Shown one piece after another: positions 7,508 through 17,124 of a stretch of DNA of 64,000 bases (within the stretch, counting starts at the first letter, position 1; each line of letters opens with the position of its first letter). The notes under the pieces are model-generated. The model was not told where the DNA came from, searched no databases, and saw only the letters and a list, made by a program, of their open reading frames with translations. Source of the DNA: Oscillospiraceae bacterium (GTDB taxonomy: Bacteria > Bacillota > Clostridia > Oscillospirales > Oscillospiraceae); NCBI GenBank assembly GCA_021205095.1, contig JAJPYE010000065.1:1-64000 (forward strand), in the 5' to 3' direction. The translations under genes and the position numbers were made by a program.

Positions 7508-8992
7508 ATGAAAAAAAGAAGTTCTTTGTGCAAGCTCCTTTGCGCGGTGCTGGCGATTGCGCTGATGCTGTCCGGCACGGCGGCCTTTGCGGCCAGCGAC
7601 GAGGCCAGCGGTGAAGCCAGCAGCGAGACCGCGCTGGAGGTTCCCGGCACGCCGGAGGTTATCCCGGAGGGACTGGAAATCGACTGGACGGTTCGGTACA
7701 CCTATGCGGAGCTGGAGGATCAGGTCGAGGCTCTGGCGGAGGCTTACCCGGAAATTTCCACCCTGTACTCCATCGGCACCTCCTGGCAGGAGCGCGACCT
7801 GTGGTGCCTGGAAATCACCAACCAGGAGATTTCCGAGGAGGACAAGACCGGCATTGCCGTCATTGGGCCTATCCACGGCGGCGAGCGGGAAGCTGCGTCT
7901 TGCGCCATGTATTTCGCCTGGTGGATGCTGCTGAACTCCGACACGGAGTATGTGCAGAACCTGCTGGACAACTACATCATTTATGTCATCCCCAGCATTA
8001 ACCCGGACGGCTATGAGCAGTCCTTTGTCATCAACACCCGCCAGAACCTGCGGCCCCGCGACCTGAACGGCGACGGCGTGGTTTTCAGCGACCCCTATAA
8101 CGACATCGACGGGGACGGCTTTATCGCCACCCTGTACAGCGGCACTGCCGACATGGAGCCGGAAAGCCCCTATAATCTGCCGGAGGGCATGGTTGAGTTT
8201 GGCACTGAAAGCTCCGACTGGGACGGCAACGGCATCCTTGGCGACGACCCCCGCAACAGCGGCATCGACCTGAACCGTACCTTCGATTATCAGTGGGGCC
8301 GTTATGACATTGAGACCGATGTGCTGGACGATGTTTCTCTGGTCGGTTCTATTACCACCACCAATGGCACCGGCCCGGCTACCGAGCCGGAGGTTCAGGC
8401 AGTTCAGCAGTTCCTGCAGACCCATGAGCTGAACGCCCTGACTGTTCTGCACACCGGTGAGCAGTCCGTTCTCTATCCCTGGTGCTATCGCGCCTATGAC
8501 GAGACCGAGGAAGACGACGCGGAGATCCCCTTCATGGCGGAGACCGCTGCGGCGATGGCTGAGGCCGCTTCTGAAGGCACGGGCCGTGACTTCTACAGCT
8601 CCAGCTCCTATGACGATTATCCCACGACCGCGGAGCTGATTGACTATGCCTATGGCAAGTTCAACATCCATGCTTACACCATCGAGGTGTATTGCAGCGG
8701 CACCGGCGAGTATAGCTGGGGCGACACGCTGCCGGAGGCCACCTGGGTGTTCTATACGCAGGAGGAGCTGGCTGAGATGGGCGTGGACGTGGAGAATCTC
8801 CAGAACGCCGACGGCGTGACTCTGGCCGAGGACGAGGGCCTGTGGTTCTACACCAGCAGCAGAAACCAGATGGTCAACACAGCGGCTGAGGATCAGGACG
8901 TCATGGTGGAAGGTATCCGCGATGCGATTCTGGTGATGATAGAGAGCGAACCCAGCGGCGCCGGCTATCAGCTCCCGGCTTATATGCAGTAA
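7508..8992 (+). CDS. Secreted M14 family zinc carboxypeptidase
   Basis: 494 residues. The start at 7508 (MKKRSS) has an AGAAGGG site and begins a signal peptide of about 27 residues ending in AAFA. An upstream in-frame ATG at 7430 would bury the signal peptide. M14 motifs are intact: zinc ligands His123 and Glu126 in HGGE, His315 in LHTGEQ, the substrate-binding DLNRTF stretch, and catalytic Glu393 in YTIEVYC. It should remove C-terminal residues or cut D-amino-acid peptides outside the cell. Like the M3 enzyme and the downstream liv transporter, it suggests peptide or amino acid scavenging; the order of events is inference. Confidence 0.85.
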   Translation: MKKRSSLCKLLCAVLAIALMLSGTAAFAASDEASGEASSETALEVPGTPEVIPEGLEIDWTVRYTYAELEDQVEALAEAYPEISTLYSIGTSWQERDLWCLEITNQEISEEDKTGIAVIGPIHGGEREAASCAMYFAWWMLLNSDTEYVQNLLDNYIIYVIPSINPDGYEQSFVINTRQNLRPRDLNGDGVVFSDPYNDIDGDGFIATLYSGTADMEPESPYNLPEGMVEFGTESSDWDGNGILGDDPRNSGIDLNRTFDYQWGRYDIETDVLDDVSLVGSITTTNGTGPATEPEVQAVQQFLQTHELNALTVLHTGEQSVLYPWCYRAYDETEEDDAEIPFMAETAAAMAEAASEGTGRDFYSSSSYDDYPTTAELIDYAYGKFNIHAYTIEVYCSGTGEYSWGDTLPEATWVFYTQEELAEMGVDVENLQNADGVTLAEDEGLWFYTSSRNQMVNTAAEDQDVMVEGIRDAILVMIESEPSGAGYQLPAYMQ

Positions 8993-9059
8993 AATATATT
9001 CGTGCCCCTGTGATCAGGAGCCTGGCGCAAAGCATATAAAGCATATAATGTAATAGCAG

Positions 9060-9094
9060 CGCCCAATGTGACGGTTGGTCACATTGGGCGTTTT
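9060..9094 (+). terminator. Rho-independent terminator of the M14 gene
   Basis: The 13-base arms CGCCCAATGTGAC (9060-9072) and GTCACATTGGGCG (9078-9090) pair perfectly around GGTTG and are followed by TTTT. Confidence 0.85.
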
Positions 9095-9148
9095 GCTGTG
9101 TCCATATAACGATTGAGGCCGACCGTCTACGCGGTGAAAATGAAAAAA

Positions 9149-9176
9149 GCGGTCAGCAGCCGAAGCCGCTGACCGC
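9149..9176 (-). terminator. Terminator of the liv operon
   Basis: Read on the minus strand the arms GCGGTCAGC and GCTGACCGC extend into a 12-pair stem closed by a TTCG tetraloop and are followed by TTTTTT. Ts on the other side mean it may also back up the M14 terminator. Confidence 0.8.
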
Positions 9177-9213
9177 GTATACTTTTTTGTCCCTCTGACG
9201 GGGATCGTATGGC

Positions 9214-9912
9214 TCAACCGCCCAGGTAGGCCTTTTTTATCTCGTCGCTCTGGGCAAGCTCAGCGCCGGTGCCGGAGACCGCTATGGTGCCGGATTCCAG
9301 AACATAGGCCCGATCGGCGATCTGAAGGGCCATTTCTGCGTTTTGCTCCACCAGAAGGATGGTGACGCCGGACTTGTGGAACTCCTTGATGATGTCGAAT
9401 ATCTGCTCCACCAGAATGGGGGCGAGGCCCATGGAAGGCTCGTCCAGCATCAGCAGCTTGGGATGGCTCATCATGGCGCGGCCCATGGCCAGCATTTGCT
9501 GTTCGCCGCCAGACAGGGTACCGGCGATCTGGTCTTTCCGTTCCAGCAGGCGAGGAAAGTGCTGGAACACGTTGTCGAAGTCCTCCTGGGGAATCTTCTT
9601 GCTGATGTAAGCCCCCATCTCCAGATTTTCCATGACGGTCATCTGCAAGAAAATGCGGCGGCCCTCCGGCACATGGGCCAGACCCTTGGCGGTCAGCTTA
9701 TAGCAGTCGGTGTGGGTGATGTCCTCATCCAGGAAGGTGATTTTGCCGGACTTGGGGTGCATCATGCCGGAAACCGTCTTCAGCGTGGTGGATTTGCCCG
9801 CGCCGTTCGCGCCGATAAGGGCCACGATTTCCCCCTCGTTGACCTCAAAGGAAATGCCCTTCAGAGCGTTGATATTGCCGTAAAATACGTTGATATTCTC
9901 GACCTTCAGCAC
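9214..9912 (-). CDS. livF: Branched-chain amino acid ABC transporter ATPase LivF
   Basis: 232 residues. The GTG start at 9912 follows GAGGGGGG and begins one base after the livG stop. Walker A is GANGAGKST, the ABC signature SGGEQQMLAMGRA and Walker B LLMLDEPSMGLAP; the short length and C-terminus are typical of LivF. It is the second ATPase of the importer and the last gene of a five-gene operon. Hydrophobic amino acids are the usual substrates, but urea, amide and aromatic-acid importers share this architecture. Confidence 0.9.
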   Translation of the reverse strand: MLKVENINVFYGNINALKGISFEVNEGEIVALIGANGAGKSTTLKTVSGMMHPKSGKITFLDEDITHTDCYKLTAKGLAHVPEGRRIFLQMTVMENLEMGAYISKKIPQEDFDNVFQHFPRLLERKDQIAGTLSGGEQQMLAMGRAMMSHPKLLMLDEPSMGLAPILVEQIFDIIKEFHKSGVTILLVEQNAEMALQIADRAYVLESGTIAVSGTGAELAQSDEIKKAYLGG

Positions 9913-9913
9913 G

Positions 9914-10753
9914 TTACTTCGCCCCCCTCTTGCCAAGATAGGCCTCGATGACCACCGGGTCGTTTTTGATCTCCTCCGGCACGCCCTTGGCAATGATTTT
10001 GCCGTAGTTCAAAACGCATATACCCTCACAGATGCCCATGACCAGGTTCATGTCATGCTCGATGAGCAGCACGGCAATGTGGAACATATCCCGAATCTTG
10101 CGGATGTTCGCCATTAGATCCTCCGTTTCGGAGGGGTTCATACCGGCGGCAGGCTCATCCAGCAGAAGCAGGCTGGGATTTGTGGCCAGCGCGCGGAGAA
10201 TTTCCAGACGGCGCTGTGCGCCGTAGGGGAGAGCGCCGGCCTTTACATCGGCAACGTCCTCCATGCCGAAAATGCTTAAAAGCTCCATGGCCCGCTCACG
10301 GGCAACCCGTTCCGCTTTCCAGTAGCTTGGCAGACGCAGGATGCTGGCGGCCACGTTGTAGCTCATTTCGTTGCTCAGGCCCACCAGAACGTTGTTGATA
10401 ACGGTCATGTCGTTGAACAGGCGGATGTTCTGGAAGGTACGGGCGATGCCCCGTTTGCAGACCTGGTTGGTCTTGAGGCCGCGGGTCTCCTTGCCGTCCA
10501 GCAGAATGGTGCCGCGGGTGGGCGTGTAGACGTTTGTCAGCATGTTAAATACTGTGGTCTTGCCCGCGCCGTTGGGGCCGATAAGACCGGCGATCTCCGT
10601 GCGCCCAATGGTCAGGTTAAAGTCGTCCACCGCCACCAGGCCGCCGAAGTCGATGCCAAGATGGTGACATTCCAAAATAGGGGATTTATCGATGTCCCGC
10701 GGGGGAATGAAGGCGTTAGAGGGGACGGGGGTCAGCTTTGGTTGTTCATTCAT
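9914..10753 (-). CDS. livG: Branched-chain amino acid ABC transporter ATPase LivG
   Basis: 279 residues with a GGGAGG site before the ATG. Walker A GPNGAGKTT, a LivG-type signature region YGAQRRLEILRALA and Walker B LLLLDEPAAGMNP. The N-terminus carries about 25 extra residues before the ABC fold starts at LECHHLGIDFGG. It overlaps the end of livM by 8 bases, indicating translational coupling. Confidence 0.92.
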   Translation of the reverse strand: MNEQPKLTPVPSNAFIPPRDIDKSPILECHHLGIDFGGLVAVDDFNLTIGRTEIAGLIGPNGAGKTTVFNMLTNVYTPTRGTILLDGKETRGLKTNQVCKRGIARTFQNIRLFNDMTVINNVLVGLSNEMSYNVAASILRLPSYWKAERVARERAMELLSIFGMEDVADVKAGALPYGAQRRLEILRALATNPSLLLLDEPAAGMNPSETEDLMANIRKIRDMFHIAVLLIEHDMNLVMGICEGICVLNYGKIIAKGVPEEIKNDPVVIEAYLGKRGAK

Positions 10754-11765
10754 TTTTTGTACCTCCCGCTTTTTTCTTTCGTCTGAATAGTCTGCCGTTC
10801 ATGATGTTTTCAATGATGCCGGTGAAGGAAAAGTCATATTGCCCCATCAGGCCGGAGGGCTTGAAGATCATGACGATGATCAGCAGAAGAGAATAAATTA
10901 CCATGCGGTACTCGCTCAGGCTCTGCATGACCAGAGGCAGGGCGGTCAGCACGGTAGCCGCCACGGCGGAGCCGAGCATACTGCCCATGCCGCCCAGCAC
11001 CACCATGACCAGGATATTGATGGAGGCCATGAAGTCGAAGCTCTTGGGGAACAGGCTGCCCTGATACCCCGCGTAAAGCGCCCCGGCCACACCGGCAAAG
11101 AAGGCGGACACCGCGAAGGTGAAGACCTTATAGTAGGTCAGGTTGATGCCGCAGGCGTCGGCAGCAATCTCGTTGTCCCGGATGGAGAGGATGGCCCGCC
11201 CGTGTCGGGAGTGCATAATGGTGTGTATCACATAGCAGGTGACGGCCACGGAGGCGAACACCACAAAGAACCCAGAGTACTTGGGGATGTTCAGCAGACC
11301 GGGCGTGCCGCCGGTAATATTGGGCAGGTTTATGATGCAGATGCGAATGATCTCACTAAAGCCCAGCGTGATAATAGCCAGATAGTCGCCCTTTAAGCGC
11401 AGGGCTGGGATGCCGATGATAACGCCAAACAGTGCGGCGGCAAGACCTGCCACAATAAGGCCCAGCAGGATTGTCAGAAAGCTCGGCATAACGCCCTGGG
11501 TAGCCTTCCAGAACAGCGCTCCGGCGTAAGCGCCCACGGCCATGAATCCAGAGTGGCCCAGGGGAAGCTGTCCCAGATAGCCCACCACCATGTTCAGGCT
11601 GACGGCCAGAATAATGTAGATGCCAATCTGCTGAATAATAGCGGTAGTGGCCCGGTTGAAGGCCCCGGCATTCATCAGCATTGTACCGCCCGCCAGAAGA
11701 ATCACCGTTAGAACAGTATTGATAAGATATTTTGCCGGTGTCGGGATTGTGCGTTCGTGTTTCAT
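10746..11765 (-). CDS. livM: Branched-chain amino acid ABC transporter permease LivM
   Basis: 339 residues, mostly hydrophobic, with 8-10 predicted membrane helices. The internal signature (GDYLAIITLGFSEIIRI) is the conserved LivM cytoplasmic loop. I use the ATG at 11765 because GGGAGGCG lies just upstream; an ATG nine codons earlier lacks a site. It pairs with LivH to form the membrane channel. Confidence 0.9.
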   Translation of the reverse strand: MKHERTIPTPAKYLINTVLTVILLAGGTMLMNAGAFNRATTAIIQQIGIYIILAVSLNMVVGYLGQLPLGHSGFMAVGAYAGALFWKATQGVMPSFLTILLGLIVAGLAAALFGVIIGIPALRLKGDYLAIITLGFSEIIRICIINLPNITGGTPGLLNIPKYSGFFVVFASVAVTCYVIHTIMHSRHGRAILSIRDNEIAADACGINLTYYKVFTFAVSAFFAGVAGALYAGYQGSLFPKSFDFMASINILVMVVLGGMGSMLGSAVAATVLTALPLVMQSLSEYRMVIYSLLLIIVMIFKPSGLMGQYDFSFTGIIENIMNGRLFRRKKKAGGTKNE

Positions 11766-11778
11766 GATTGCGCCTCCC

Positions 11779-12657
11779 TTAAACCTTCTCATTCATGGAG
11801 CGTCCCATAAAGCCGGTGGGCTTTACAAGAAGAACCACAATAAGAACCAGATAAACCACCGCGTCCGTCCAGCTGGAAAGGCCCACGGCGTTCACGATGA
11901 CCTCCGCCATGCCGATGGCAAAGCCGCCCAGCATAGCGCCAGGGATGGAACCGATGCCGCCCAGAACGGCGGCGACGAAGGCTTTGATGCCAAGCAGATA
12001 GCCGGTGGTGGGCTTCACCTGGGGGACGGAGCAGCAATAGAGAATTGCGCCGATACCGGCCAGGGCTGCGCCAATGGCAAAGGTATAGTTAATGGTACGG
12101 TTAACGTTAATGCCCATAAGCTGCGCCGCGCCTGTATCTTCGGATACGGCGCGCATGGCCTTGCCCATTTTCGTTTTCTGCACCAGTAGATTCAGAATAA
12201 TCATGGAGATTACGGCCACCACGATGGTTACGATGGTGGTCAGGGAGATGGTCACACCGCCCAGGGAAAAGTTGACGTTTGCGATTATCTTGGAGCTGGG
12301 GAAGCTCCTGGGATCTGCGCCCCAGATGAGCTGGGCCAGATTCTCCAGCAGATAGGAGACGCCTATGGCTGTGATGAGCAGGCTCAGGCGAGGAGCAGAG
12401 CGCAGGGGCTTGTAGGCGACCTTCTCAATGACACAGGCGAGAATCATGCAGCCAAGGATGGAAAGAAGGATGGCAATGACAGGGGATACCTGCGCGCCTA
12501 TCAGGAGCAGCGCTATATAGCCGCCGACCATGATGATGTCGCCGTGGGCGAAGTTTAATAGCTTGATAATGCCGTAGACCATGCTGTAGCCCAGGGCAAT
12601 CAGCGCATAAATGCTTCCCAGACGCAGGCCGTTGAGCAGATGCTGAAAAATGATCAT
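11779..12657 (-). CDS. livH: Branched-chain amino acid ABC transporter permease LivH
   Basis: 292 residues with about eight membrane helices; the N-terminal segment LLNGLRLGSIYALIALGYSM and the LLNFAHGDI motif are typical of LivH. The start at 12657 has GAGGTG upstream. It is separated from the binding-protein gene by a hairpin that probably lowers expression of the membrane and ATPase subunits relative to the binding protein. Confidence 0.9.
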   Translation of the reverse strand: MIIFQHLLNGLRLGSIYALIALGYSMVYGIIKLLNFAHGDIIMVGGYIALLLIGAQVSPVIAILLSILGCMILACVIEKVAYKPLRSAPRLSLLITAIGVSYLLENLAQLIWGADPRSFPSSKIIANVNFSLGGVTISLTTIVTIVVAVISMIILNLLVQKTKMGKAMRAVSEDTGAAQLMGINVNRTINYTFAIGAALAGIGAILYCCSVPQVKPTTGYLLGIKAFVAAVLGGIGSIPGAMLGGFAIGMAEVIVNAVGLSSWTDAVVYLVLIVVLLVKPTGFMGRSMNEKV

Positions 12658-12689
12658 GGAGTTCACCTCTGTTTCTATAAATACCAATA

Positions 12690-12714
12690 CCGGCCGGGAG
12701 TAAAGCCCGGCCGG
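12690..12714 (-). terminator. Intercistronic hairpin between livJ and livH
   Basis: The arms CCGGCCGGG and CCCGGCCGG form a perfect 9-pair GC stem with a 7-base loop. The following sequence (TATTGGTATTT) is only moderately T-rich, so it probably acts as a partial terminator or RNA-stability element. Confidence 0.65.
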
Positions 12715-12733
12715 ACATGGATGCGGTTAAATA

Positions 12734-13996
12734 TCAGCCGCCATAGCTGCCCCAGAAGGACTCAGCGCCATCAGTAAAGGTGATGATAGCGGCGGTCTTC
12801 TGCGGGTTGTTGTACTCGTCATAGGTGACGTGGCCAGTGACATAGTCGCTGTCCGTGGCTGCCATGGCGTCGATAATGGCCTGAGAATACTCGGCAGTGC
12901 CGTACTCTACGCCGTCAGCCTCTGCTACGGCGATGGCGTCGCACAGAATCCAAGCGGCGTCATAGCCCTGAGCTGCGAACATACCCGGAATCTCGCCGTA
13001 CTCGGCCTCGTAGTCGGCCAGGAACTGCTGCACCAGCTCGGAGGTGTCCTCTGCGGAGTAGCCGGAGCAGTAATAAGCGCCGTTGAGGAGGGTGGAATCG
13101 TCGATGGTGTCCACAGTGGAGGACCAGCCGTCCACGCCCAGATAGGTGGCAGTGATGCCGGCGCTGGCGGCCTGGGTCACGATCAGCGCAACGTCGTTGT
13201 AATAGACGGGCAGGAAGATAACGTCAGGATCAGCAGCGGCGATGTTGGCGAGCTGGCTGGAGAAGTCCACAGAGCCGGAGGCATAGCTCTCGTCTGCGAC
13301 GATCTCAATGCCAAGGGCCTCGCACTCGGCTACAAAGTACTCGTAAACGCCGGTGGAGTAGGTGTCGCCGTTGTCATACAGAACGGCGGCAGTGGTGGCG
13401 CCCAGCTCCTCAGCGGCGAAGTCCGCCATCGTGGTGCCCTGGAAGGGGTCGATGAAGCAGGAGCGGAACATATTGCTGTAGACCGTGTCGGACTCCTCAT
13501 CATAGGTGATGGAGGTAGCAGTGGCGGATGCGGTGATCATCGGGGTGTTGTCCGCCTGGCTCTCCACCACAACGGCGGTGCAGGGGGCGGTGGTCACGTC
13601 GCCGATGATGGCGACAGCGCCCTGGTCAAGCAGATAGTTATAGCCGGTGATGGCCTTGGTGGTGTCGCCCTCCTCGTCGTAATACACGACGCGGACAGTC
13701 TTGCCATTGATGCCACCGGCAGCGTTGAGCTGCTCGACATACAGGTCAACGCCGTTCATAACGGCCAGGCCATACTGGGCAACGTTGCCGGTCTGGGGAC
13801 CAAGCCAGCCGATCACGATTTCGCCGCCGTCGGCGGTCTCTTCGGCCTCGGCAGCCTCTTCGGTCTCTTCAGTCTCGGTCTCGGTTTCGGAAGTGGTGTC
13901 GCTGGAGCTGTCAGAGCTGCTGGAGCAGCCGGCGAACACGCCCACCATGAAAACGAAAACCAGAAGAAGAGCCATGATCTTTTTCATGCTGTTCAT
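12734..13996 (-). CDS. livJ: Branched-chain amino acid ABC transporter substrate-binding lipoprotein
   Basis: 420 residues. The N-terminus MNSMKK plus a hydrophobic stretch ends in the lipobox VFAGC, so the mature protein is lipid-anchored at Cys23. A Ser/Thr/Glu linker (about 24-60) leads to a type I periplasmic-binding fold starting at IVIGWLGPQTGNVAQYG. The start at 13996 is set by GAGGT nine bases upstream. It is first in the operon, as usual for a binding protein needed in excess. Confidence 0.9.
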   Translation of the reverse strand: MNSMKKIMALLLVFVFMVGVFAGCSSSSDSSSDTTSETETETEETEEAAEAEETADGGEIVIGWLGPQTGNVAQYGLAVMNGVDLYVEQLNAAGGINGKTVRVVYYDEEGDTTKAITGYNYLLDQGAVAIIGDVTTAPCTAVVVESQADNTPMITASATATSITYDEESDTVYSNMFRSCFIDPFQGTTMADFAAEELGATTAAVLYDNGDTYSTGVYEYFVAECEALGIEIVADESYASGSVDFSSQLANIAAADPDVIFLPVYYNDVALIVTQAASAGITATYLGVDGWSSTVDTIDDSTLLNGAYYCSGYSAEDTSELVQQFLADYEAEYGEIPGMFAAQGYDAAWILCDAIAVAEADGVEYGTAEYSQAIIDAMAATDSDYVTGHVTYDEYNNPQKTAAIITFTDGAESFWGSYGG

Positions 13997-14304
13997 TGGG
14001 GTTTACCTCTTTCCATAAATTTTATTTCCTGCCGCATATTCAGATAAGACAGAATTTCTGTCCCAACCGTGAGCGGCTGAAATACAAAAATGAAACCCAT
14101 GGCCATCCCAAACCGAAGCAGGGTGGCGAGGGAAGTAATCGTCAATAAATTATTAAAATATTTAATATTCTAATTCAGCTTATTACTTTTTATTTAATAT
14201 AGTTTCTCACGAGGCGAATGTCAATACATGGGATAAATGTTTGTAACATTTGTGAAGGCCCGCCGTCGGCGGGCCTTCCTTTTTTGGTGAAGTGTCCAAC
14301 CGTA
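13997..14304. other. Intergenic region upstream of livJ
   Basis: 308 bases with no gene. It contains a very AT-rich core (about 14137-14215) where the livJ promoter must lie, although I could not pick a clear -35/-10 pair, and a hairpin at 14255-14277. Confidence 0.5.
14255..14285. terminator. Terminator-like hairpin downstream of the response regulator
   Basis: AAGGCCCGCC (14255-14264) and GGCGGGCCTT (14268-14277) pair perfectly with a three-base loop. The TTTTTT run is on the plus-strand side, while the neighbouring genes read on the minus strand, so it may act as a barrier to antisense RNA as much as a terminator of the regulator gene. Confidence 0.6.
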
Positions 14305-14982
14305 TTAAGGGACAAAACGATAACCCAGGCCGCGGACGGTTTGAATATAACGGGGGCGGCTGGGGTCGTCCTCGATCTTGTTGCGAAGGCGGTTGATATA
14401 TACGACAATGGCGCTGTCGTCTACCATGGTGCTGCCCCATATGAGATCGTACAGCGAGGATTTGGAAAAGATGCGGTTGGGATTGTCCAAAAACAGCTTC
14501 ATGATAGCGCTCTCCTTGGCGGAGAGGGGCAACTCCGTCCCGTTTTTAAAGAGCTTCAGGGTCTCGTTGTCAAAGCGGAAGGGGCCGACCTCGATGGGAA
14601 GATTTGCCCCGGAGGTGTGACTGCGGCGAATCAAGGCCTTTACCTTGGCGGCCAGTGTCACAGGGTTAAAGGGCTTTGTGATATAATCGTCCGCGCCGAT
14701 TTCCAGGCTGTATAACATATCCACGTCCTCGGTGCGACCGCTGACCACCATGACGGGGATGTGGTTTCCTTTCTCACGCAGGATGCGGATGACCTCAAAG
14801 CCGTCCATTCCGTCCAGATTAATGTCCAACAGAATAACGTCAAAGGCTTCTGCGGCCACCTGGTCGATGGCCTCCTGGCCGGAGGCAACGGCAACGGACT
14901 GAATCCCGCTGCTGGTAAGAACTTTATCCAGAGTGTTTCGGACGGCGGCGTCGTCCTCTACGATCAGGGCTTTTGGAGCCAT
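14305..14982 (-). CDS. OmpR/PhoB family response regulator
   Basis: 225 residues. The start at 14982 (MAPKAL) follows AGGAGGAGG. The receiver domain (1-120) has the acidic pair at 10-11, phospho-acceptor Asp53 in ILLDINLDG and Lys in ITKPFN; the winged-helix DNA-binding domain (about 130-225) ends with the conserved IQTVRGLGYRF. It is divergent from the histidine kinase at 15174, the likely partner. The liv operon lies directly downstream on the same strand, so it is an attractive but unproven target. Confidence 0.88.
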   Translation of the reverse strand: MAPKALIVEDDAAVRNTLDKVLTSSGIQSVAVASGQEAIDQVAAEAFDVILLDINLDGMDGFEVIRILREKGNHIPVMVVSGRTEDVDMLYSLEIGADDYITKPFNPVTLAAKVKALIRRSHTSGANLPIEVGPFRFDNETLKLFKNGTELPLSAKESAIMKLFLDNPNRIFSKSSLYDLIWGSTMVDDSAIVVYINRLRNKIEDDPSRPRYIQTVRGLGYRFVP

Positions 14983-15173
14983 ATTGGTTTTCCTCCTCCT
15001 TTTTTCATCTGCTCTTCTTTTTGTGCTACGGCGTGTTTTCGGGTTGACAAGTTGCGGCATTATATTTTAAAATTGTTATGCGCAAATTTTTGACGACTGT
15101 AAGTCATAGTTCGATTTATTATACATTATTTTTTCCAAAAGTTCAACAACAATATGACGAGGTTTTTTGCAAT

Positions 15174-16931
15174 ATGAACCGAAAAAGACTTATGACGTTC
15201 GGCGCTGTGGTTCTGGCCGCCGCGCTGTTGTTTGGGGGGCTTGTACAGCTCCGTTCTGTATACGAGAGGTATCGCTCGGATATGCTCAGCGACGAGAGCC
15301 GCCAGCTAAACAGCGTTGTCACCAGTAGCGGACGGGGCGTCCAATGGAAGATGGAGGGCTATGCGGCCCAGGCCGCCGCTGTGGTGAACCGGGATTCCTT
15401 CCGCATTGCGGAGGAGGAATATGAGAGCGGCAACGATGGCAGCATGGAGATTATCCTGTCGCAGCGGGAGCTGCGGGTGGCGGAGATTGAGTATAACGTC
15501 GCGGCGGTATATGACAGCGGCGGGGCGTTCATTGCCGCCTCCGGCAATGATTTCCCCAGAAACCAGGGTGAAGATGTGAGCCTGGGGGAGAATATGGCCA
15601 TTCGCTTCGATGAATGGGGAACGTGCTGGTTTATTTTTTCGGCGGAGTCAGACGGGGGCTATTATTATGAGATGGCGGTGCTGGCGGAGGAGCTGTTTGA
15701 AAACAGCGTCGAGTCAGTCAGCGCGGGCAATAACGGCTATCTGTTTCTGATAGACGACCGCATGACCTTTTTCGGCTGTATCCAGGACGGGGAAATGATC
15801 TTCAGCAGCGTGGAGGATTTTTTGGAGCAATATCCTGACGTCAGCACTGAGGCGATAGAGGCCATAGCCCAAACCGGGGAGACCAGGCCGGAGGATTACA
15901 GCGTCTATTCCTATCCATGGGACGGCTCTCAGCGCACGGATGAGACGCTGGTGGTGCTGTGCCGTGTGGACATGGGGGAAGGCGCGCTGGTGCTGGGCGC
16001 AGCGGTGAATTTCCAGGAATTTGACTTCCGGCTGAACCAGACCCTACAGCAGGTATCGGTGGCGACGCTGCTGGTGCTGGCCGGCGTGCTGGTGCTGCTG
16101 CTTTTGATTGCCGCGCTGTTCATCGTCAACCGCAAGAACGCCCTGGAAATGGCTGTTCTCAAGGAGAAAAATGACATGATGGAGGAACTGAACCGTCAGC
16201 AGCAGAGCCTTGCCCATACAGAGCGGCTCCAGCAGCTTGGCGTTATGACCTCCGGCATTGCCCATGAGTTCAACAACTTGCTTACGCCCATCATGGGACA
16301 GAGTATGCTCCTTCTGGAGGAGATGGCCGGGCAGGAGGATTCTCCCCAGTTTGAGAGCGCCCTGGACATCTACGAGGCGTCGGAAAAGGCCAAGGGCATT
16401 GTAAAGCGAATGTCCGATATGAGTAAAAAAGAGACAGACCGGCCCTTTTATCCCGTGGAAGTACGGGGACTGCTTGAAAAGACCTCCAATTTGGCGTCTA
16501 TGGCGAAGGATCCCCACATTCAGCTCGTTATAGACGCGGAGGAGGGGATGTACGTCAACGGGGACGAGCGGCTTCTTATGCAAGCCATTCTGAATCTCTG
16601 CATTAACGGTTGCCAGGCTATGGGCGAAAAGGAGGGGACTCTGACCCTGGCCGCTCATCAGGAAATGCGATCGGGGCTGGCCTATGTGTGCATAGAGGTC
16701 AGCGATACCGGGCCTGGCATCCCGGAGGAGCAGATAGGCTCTATCTATGACCCGTTTTTCACCACTAAGGGGGAACGGGGGACAGGCCTGGGCCTGGCCA
16801 TCTGCCAGAAGATTGTGGAGGCGCACAAGGGTACCATCGCCGCCGCCAATCGCCCGGAAGGGGGGGCGGTGTTTTCCATTCGACTGCCTCTGGGAGAAAG
16901 CCCTCTGGCGCTGGACAATGGAACCCTGTGA
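15174..16931 (+). CDS. Membrane sensor histidine kinase, NtrB-like catalytic core
   Basis: 585 residues. Helices at about 8-26 and 294-320 bracket an extracytoplasmic sensor domain. A coiled-coil linker follows, then the dimerisation domain with phospho-acceptor His364 in IAHEFNN and an HATPase domain with N box, DTGPGIP and GTGLGLAI. The HEFNN form is of the NtrB/ZraS type that often pairs with NtrC regulators, whereas the divergent neighbour is OmpR-type. The ATG at 15174 has GAGG 12 bases upstream, rather far; an earlier in-frame start at 15078 would add a non-hydrophobic N-terminus and seems less likely. Confidence 0.85.
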   Translation: MNRKRLMTFGAVVLAAALLFGGLVQLRSVYERYRSDMLSDESRQLNSVVTSSGRGVQWKMEGYAAQAAAVVNRDSFRIAEEEYESGNDGSMEIILSQRELRVAEIEYNVAAVYDSGGAFIAASGNDFPRNQGEDVSLGENMAIRFDEWGTCWFIFSAESDGGYYYEMAVLAEELFENSVESVSAGNNGYLFLIDDRMTFFGCIQDGEMIFSSVEDFLEQYPDVSTEAIEAIAQTGETRPEDYSVYSYPWDGSQRTDETLVVLCRVDMGEGALVLGAAVNFQEFDFRLNQTLQQVSVATLLVLAGVLVLLLLIAALFIVNRKNALEMAVLKEKNDMMEELNRQQQSLAHTERLQQLGVMTSGIAHEFNNLLTPIMGQSMLLLEEMAGQEDSPQFESALDIYEASEKAKGIVKRMSDMSKKETDRPFYPVEVRGLLEKTSNLASMAKDPHIQLVIDAEEGMYVNGDERLLMQAILNLCINGCQAMGEKEGTLTLAAHQEMRSGLAYVCIEVSDTGPGIPEEQIGSIYDPFFTTKGERGTGLGLAICQKIVEAHKGTIAAANRPEGGAVFSIRLPLGESPLALDNGTL

Positions 16932-17028
16932 GCATTATCCGGCCCAGCCGATGACGCACAACTATTTAAACATACTGTAATCATGATTCGTTTTTGTATA
17001 TATTTTCCAGCAAACCCCTTCCGGGGAC

Positions 17029-17057
17029 TTGACATCCGGCAATAGTTTGGAGATAAT
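17029..17057 (+). promoter_or_regulatory. Promoter of the carrier-protein module
   Basis: TTGACA (17029-17034), 17-base spacer, GATAAT (17052-17057). RNA would start near 17064, about 60 bases before the ligase ATG. The four downstream genes have no internal promoter I can recognise. Confidence 0.6.
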
Positions 17058-17124
17058 ATGACAAGGAGACAGATCAAAATGGTCTGACAGAAAGCGCGGA
17101 GCATTAGAAAAAGGAAGCATAAGC

